Assembly (NCBI GenBank): GCA_028285495.1
Contig: JANQPB010000011.1
Span: 1-64,000, forward strand
Length of the DNA stretch: 64,000 nt
Source: Acidimicrobiales bacterium
GTDB lineage: Bacteria > Actinomycetota > Acidimicrobiia > Acidimicrobiales > SZUA-35
Direction: 5' to 3'
Shown here: positions 61,751 to 64,000 of the stretch, one piece after another
How positions within the stretch are numbered: position 1 is the first letter of the stretch
How the letters are laid out: each line of letters starts with the position of its first letter
Program-made: the position numbers and the translations under genes
The notes under the pieces: model-generated
Databases searched by the model: none
Told to the model about the DNA's origin: nothing
Seen by the model: the letters and a program-made list of their open reading frames with translations, nothing else

Positions 61751-62836
61751 CTAGTGGGTGTGGGGCGGGACGACCGAGCCCTCGGACGGCTGCACGATGA
61801 CGATCCCGTCACCCTGGAACGCCAGCTGCACCGCCTCGCCGGACCCACGCCCGATCAGGGCACCGGCCTTGACCGTGCGGTTGAGCGTCGTGCTGAGCGA
61901 CGAGCTCCAGGCCACGGCGGCATCGGTGTCGGCGAAGGTCGGCTGGTCGGTCCGCAGCACGACGGGGTCGCCGTCGGTCGTGATGGCCAGCCACCCGTGA
62001 CCCTCCAGGCGGGTGTTGAACAGCCCCCCGGCGGCCATGCCAGCACCCTTGATGCGCTCGATGTCCCACGTGAGCGACGGCTCGAAGGCCAGGATGTTGC
62101 CGCCGTTGACCGTGATCCCGGCGCCCTGGAGGTGCACGATGTGGACCTGGCGGGCCGAGTCGGCCAGGAACAGCTCGCCGTGCCCGGTGCACCGCATCAG
62201 CGAGGTGCCTTCGCCGGTGAACGCCTTCTTGAGGAACTTGGCCGCGCCGGAGCCCTCGTAGTCGAAGTCGATCTGGCCCTGGAACGCGACCATCGAGCCC
62301 TGCTTGGCCAGGACGTCCTCGCCGAGGGTGATCTTGAGCAGCCGGCTGTTCTGCTTCACGAGCCGCTGCCCGCCCTCGACCTCGGCGAAGCGCTCGTCGG
62401 TCAGCAGCTCGGTTGAGTTCCCACCGGTCGGCGGACCGAGGTTGGCCGGGGCGACGCTCGCCACCGGGGCGGCGGAGGCCGGCTCGGGTGCGGCCGGGGT
62501 CGGGGCCGGCGGGACCGGATCGGCCGCCGGGGCGGGATCGAAGGTCGGGGCGGGAGCCGCGGCCGGCGCGTCGGCGACGGCCGGCACATCGACGGCCGGC
62601 TCGTAGCTCGGCGCCACCGGGGCCGGCTCGTAGCTCGGCGCCACCGGGGCCGGCTCGTAGCTCGGCGCCGCCGGCGCCGGGGGCGGTGGGGCCGGATCGT
62701 AGGCCGGGGCGGGGGGCGGCGGAGCCGGAGCCGGGACGGCGGGACGGGTCGTGGCCGTCCAGGCCGCACCGTCCCAGTAGCGCTCGACGCCGGGCTCGCC
62801 GGCGGGGTCCGGGTACCAACCTGCAACGGGTGACAT
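61751..62836 (-). CDS. AIM24 family protein with N-terminal DUF2510
   Basis: 361 residues. The first 30 form a DUF2510 motif (GWYPDPAGEPGVERYWDG, then WT). A proline/alanine-rich spacer with three APSYEPAPV-like repeats follows, then an AIM24/TRAP-like beta-helix domain (KITLGEDVLAKQGSMVAFQG, MRCTGHGELFLAD, GGLFNTRLEGHGWLAI). AIM24 proteins are of unclear biochemical role. It is convergent with the RNB gene. Confidence 0.9.
   Translation of the reverse strand: MSPVAGWYPDPAGEPGVERYWDGAAWTATTRPAVPAPAPPPPAPAYDPAPPPPAPAAPSYEPAPVAPSYEPAPVAPSYEPAVDVPAVADAPAAAPAPTFDPAPAADPVPPAPTPAAPEPASAAPVASVAPANLGPPTGGNSTELLTDERFAEVEGGQRLVKQNSRLLKITLGEDVLAKQGSMVAFQGQIDFDYEGSGAAKFLKKAFTGEGTSLMRCTGHGELFLADSARQVHIVHLQGAGITVNGGNILAFEPSLTWDIERIKGAGMAAGGLFNTRLEGHGWLAITTDGDPVVLRTDQPTFADTDAAVAWSSSLSTTLNRTVKAGALIGRGSGEAVQLAFQGDGIVIVQPSEGSVVPPHTH
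62598..62678. repeat. Three 27-bp tandem units in the AIM24 spacer
   Basis: GGCTCGTAGCTCGGCGCCAC and the seven bases after it repeat every 27 bases, the third copy slightly diverged. They encode the nine-residue SYEPAPVAP units on the minus strand. Confidence 0.85.
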
Positions 62837-62974
62837 GCCGACAGACTAGTGGCCCACTCGGGTGGCACGGCCGGACCGGGCACGACTCGACCGGACCGAG
62901 CGGCCCCGGTCGACGGGACCGGTCTGCCCCCGGACCGACGGCGACGCAGGGCGGTGGCGCACTAGCGTGTCCCG

Positions 62975-64000
62975 ATGGCAGCGACCACCGATCACGATCG
63001 CCGACCGACCGACCAGCCGACGAGGCGCCCGATCGAGCCGGCCGACCTCTGCCGCCTCCGCCAGGTGGTCGACGTGGCCCTCCATCCGGACGGCGAGCAG
63101 GTGGTCGTCGTCATCGGCTGGCCGGACGCCGAGAGCGACACCAACCGGGCGGTGCTCGAGACCTGCGACGTCGACGGCGGCGGGCGTCGCCGACTGACCG
63201 ACGGCCACGCCGACCGCCAGCCCCGCTTCTCACCGGACGGGCGGCGGCTGGCCTTCCTCCGAGGCCGACCGAAGGAGCCGGCCAGGGTGGCGATCGCCGA
63301 CTGGCCCTCGGGTGAGATCACCGAGGTGGCCAAGCTGCCGAACGGCGTGATCGACCTCCAGTGGGCCGGACCCGACCGGCTCGTGCTTCTGGCCGGGAGA
63401 CGCGCCGACGACGCCGACGGGGTCGACGACGGCGAGCTGGCCAGGCGGCCCCGGATCCTGTCCCGCCTCAACTACCGGTTCAACGGCCGGGGCTGGACCG
63501 ACACGCCCCGCCAGGTCTTCGCCCTCGACCGGCCCGGCACGGGCACGGCCCCTCGGCCGATCGGTCCGTCCGGGGTCGACCACGGCGCCATCGCCGTCGC
63601 TCCGGACGGGCGCCACGTCGCCGCCGTCGCCGCCACCGAGCCGGACCACGATCTGACCGGACGCAACGACGTGTGGCTGCTCGACGCCGGTCCCCCGGCC
63701 GAGCCGGACAGCGACAGCGACGCCGACAGCGACGCCGACGGCAGCGACACCGGCGTCCAGGAGGGCGGAGGCGGCAACGGGGGCCCCGAGGCGACACGCC
63801 CGGCCCCGGACCCCGTTCGCCTCACCGCGCCGGGTGAGAAGTGGTTCGGATTGGCCTGGCACCCCGATGGCCCGTTGGTCGGGTTCGGCATGATCGACCG
63901 ACCGGGGATGGGCTACTCGCGGGCCCACGTGATCCATGTGCCGGACGGGCTGCTGACCGGCGATCACGTCGACCATGCGCCCGGGCCACCGCCGCCGTTG
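62975..64000 (+). CDS. S9-family peptidase, N-terminal beta-propeller (truncated by the window end)
   Basis: The frame stays open from the ATG at 62975 to the right edge (342 codons). Propeller strands typical of acylaminoacyl-peptidase/DPP-type S9 enzymes are visible: VDVALHPDGEQVVVVIGW, RQPRFSPDGRRLAFLRG, LSRLNYRFNGRGW and WFGLAWHPDG. The catalytic alpha/beta-hydrolase half would lie beyond the window. A TAGCGT box six bases before the ATG marks a leaderless start. A repeated DSDSDADSDAD stretch is an acidic loop insertion. Confidence 0.85.
   Translation, partial: MAATTDHDRRPTDQPTRRPIEPADLCRLRQVVDVALHPDGEQVVVVIGWPDAESDTNRAVLETCDVDGGGRRRLTDGHADRQPRFSPDGRRLAFLRGRPKEPARVAIADWPSGEITEVAKLPNGVIDLQWAGPDRLVLLAGRRADDADGVDDGELARRPRILSRLNYRFNGRGWTDTPRQVFALDRPGTGTAPRPIGPSGVDHGAIAVAPDGRHVAAVAATEPDHDLTGRNDVWLLDAGPPAEPDSDSDADSDADGSDTGVQEGGGGNGGPEATRPAPDPVRLTAPGEKWFGLAWHPDGPLVGFGMIDRPGMGYSRAHVIHVPDGLLTGDHVDHAPGPPPPL

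Overview
The window is a high-GC stretch from an actinobacterium. The best guess is Acidimicrobiia (Iamia/Ilumatobacter-like). The reasons are the very high G+C, frequent GTG starts, the histidine phosphatase / DUF3090 / SCO1664-type trio typical of Actinomycetota, DUF3052, DUF2510 and DUF2520 proteins, an F420-type FrhB-like iron-sulfur protein, ArsJ, and many genes whose start codon lies 6-9 bases after a TANNNT -10 box (leaderless transcripts). This assignment is inference; there is no rRNA in the window.

Left end, 1-12.9 kb, accessory and visibly less GC-rich: a chemotaxis receptor, a GNAT acetyltransferase, a kelch-type lipoprotein, a frameshifted HIT-family pseudogene joined to an IS3 transposase remnant, then a 7.2-kb island bounded by a 49-bp direct repeat. 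The right copy of the repeat lies inside an intact tRNA-Arg(CCG) gene and the left copy is a displaced tRNA 3' end. The island carries three co-directional genes: a trypco2-family small protein, a trypsin/STAND NTPase/beta-propeller protein, and a GalT-like histidine-triad protein with a CxxC...H...HxHxQ zinc/catalytic pattern. This looks like an NTP-dependent conflict (defence) module with an unusual partner, and it is the best candidate here for an undescribed system.

13-28.4 kb: SDR, Nudix and DUF3052 genes overlap one another. An arsJ-GAPDH pair for arsenate detoxification runs the other way. A tightly overlapping seven-gene operon (Ser/Thr kinase, FAD/NAD-binding oxidoreductase, small membrane protein, TauE/SafE permease, second kinase, FHA protein, membrane-anchored trypsin-like protease) follows, with an FHA-like/HTH protein diverging from its head.

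28.4-39.5 kb: an Alg14-like/Alg13-like/GT2 glycosyltransferase set, cysD-cysN-cysC sulfate activation, an LCP cell-wall ligase, a zinc-ribbon protein plus a stand-alone EccC/FtsK front-end-like protein, an O-methyltransferase, an FrhB-like protein and a small lipoprotein. A 339-bp repeat element with imperfect terminal inverted repeats and four internal copies of its core lies at 39.5-39.84 kb.

39.9-64 kb, mostly housekeeping: type-5 uracil-DNA glycosylase, the phosphatase/DUF3090/SCO1664 trio, an Ldh-type dehydrogenase, an OmpA-like membrane protein, an NDQ-motif (sodium-pump type) microbial rhodopsin overlapping a SnoaL-like gene, an amidase, a UvrD-like helicase and an AlkA-like glycosylase. 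These are followed by an ArsR-methyltransferase fusion before metF, a D-threonine-aldolase-like enzyme, an FAD amine-oxidase-like enzyme, mutM and a MarR regulator with a palindromic operator candidate. The right end has a DUF2520-panC-panB-RNB run, an AIM24 protein and a truncated S9 peptidase.
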